From Bdellovibrionales bacterium RBG_16_40_8 (GTDB taxonomy: Bacteria; Bdellovibrionota; Bdellovibrionia; Bdellovibrionales; UBA1609): DNA of 7,135 nt. Numbering within the stretch: the stretch's first letter is position 1; every line of letters starts with the position of its first letter. The notes under the pieces are model-generated. The model was given only the letters and a program-made list of their open reading frames with translations. It was not told where the DNA came from and did not search any database. Location: positions 5,133 through 12,267 of the forward strand of contig MEPT01000049.1 in the NCBI GenBank assembly GCA_001769925.1. The letters run 5' to 3'. Below, piece by piece: positions 7,049 through 7,135 of the stretch. Made by a program: the position numbers and the translations under genes.

Positions 7049-7077
7049 ATAATGCCAAAATGAACTTCTGTTGTCAG
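7049..7077 (-). promoter_or_regulatory. Candidate sigma-70-type promoter for the GT9-waaA-reductase operon
   Basis: Reading the - strand, CTGACA (7077-7072, 5 of 6 to TTGACA) is separated by exactly 17 bases from CATTAT (7054-7049, 4 of 6 to TATAAT). The -10 element ends 7 bases before the ATG at 7041, so transcription would begin at or beside the start codon. No Shine-Dalgarno with normal spacing precedes this ATG, which fits a leaderless message. The match could be chance in AT-rich DNA. Confidence 0.4.
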
Positions 7078-7083
7078 CTAACC

Positions 7084-7135
7084 TTATGCGGCTTGTGCCT
7101 GTAACAAACCTAATGACACTAGTTTTTTCTTGCTT
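7084..7135 (-). CDS. Possible 3' end of an upstream gene (partial)
   Basis: On the - strand the frame entering at the right edge encodes SKKKLVSLGLLQAQAA and ends with TAA at 7086-7084. It would leave 42 bases before the GT9 ATG at 7041. Only 16 codons are visible, so no product can be named. Another frame is also open here on this strand, and a + strand frame opens at 7086, so this call is weak. Confidence 0.3.
   Translation of the reverse strand, partial: SKKKLVSLGLLQAQAA

Noticed and set aside
7010..7135. A second open - strand frame from the right edge to a TAG at 7012-7010, overlapping the GT9 start
   Set aside because: The visible peptide has no recognisable feature and would overlap GT9 by about 30 bases. 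The frame ending at 7084 is a simpler candidate, though neither is proven.
7086..7135. + strand ATG at 7086 opening MRLVPVTNLMTLVFSC, which looks slightly like a lipoprotein signal
   Set aside because: There is no Shine-Dalgarno, no proper lipobox, and only 16 codons are visible before the edge.
1..7135. Search by eye for CRISPR arrays, tRNA/rRNA, insertion sequences, toxin-antitoxin or phage genes
   Set aside because: No spaced direct repeats, cloverleaf sequences, transposase motifs or terminal inverted repeats were seen; the window is filled by five large genes.

Overview
The window looks like a chromosomal segment of an AT-rich, diderm (LPS-making) Gram-negative bacterium. Evidence for an outer membrane is direct: a Kdo transferase (waaA), a family 9 LPS-core-type glycosyltransferase, a lipoprotein signal with a lipobox, and a beta-barrel protein ending in a terminal-aromatic motif. 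A large EF-hand-bearing lipoprotein, the Bdellovibrio-like form of the WaaA motifs and a candidate FabMG-type reductase together suggest Bdellovibrionota or a relative. That placement is inference and has not been tested by any search.

Layout. Left half, + strand: a truncated outer-membrane beta-barrel-like gene (window edge to 1073) overlaps by 11 bases a 781-residue EF-hand lipoprotein (1063-3408). The two are probably co-transcribed and translationally coupled, with a good Shine-Dalgarno at 1049-1054. Right half, - strand, read from right to left: a GT9 glycosyltransferase (start best placed at 7041), then waaA (6049-4736), then a 435-residue SDR-like protein that I tentatively assign to the FabMG type of enoyl-ACP reductase (4739-3432). 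Both junctions inside this operon are 4-base GTGA overlaps, and both downstream genes start with GTG. The two operons converge on a gap of only 23 bases (3409-3431) with no recognisable hairpin terminator. At the right edge, 7042-7083 holds a plausible promoter for the GT9 operon. A fragment of a further - strand reading frame may end at 7084.

How the genes could work together. The - strand operon is a lipid A/LPS inner-core module: WaaA adds Kdo to the lipid A precursor, the GT9 enzyme probably adds a heptose-like sugar, and the terminal gene, if it is an enoyl-ACP reductase, would supply acyl chains. The + strand pair is an outer-membrane barrel with a probable calcium-binding lipoprotein of unknown role. 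I see no CRISPR, tRNA, rRNA, insertion sequence, phage or recognisable defence genes. The most interesting items are the candidate non-canonical enoyl reductase coupled to waaA, and the uncharacterised barrel/EF-hand lipoprotein pair.
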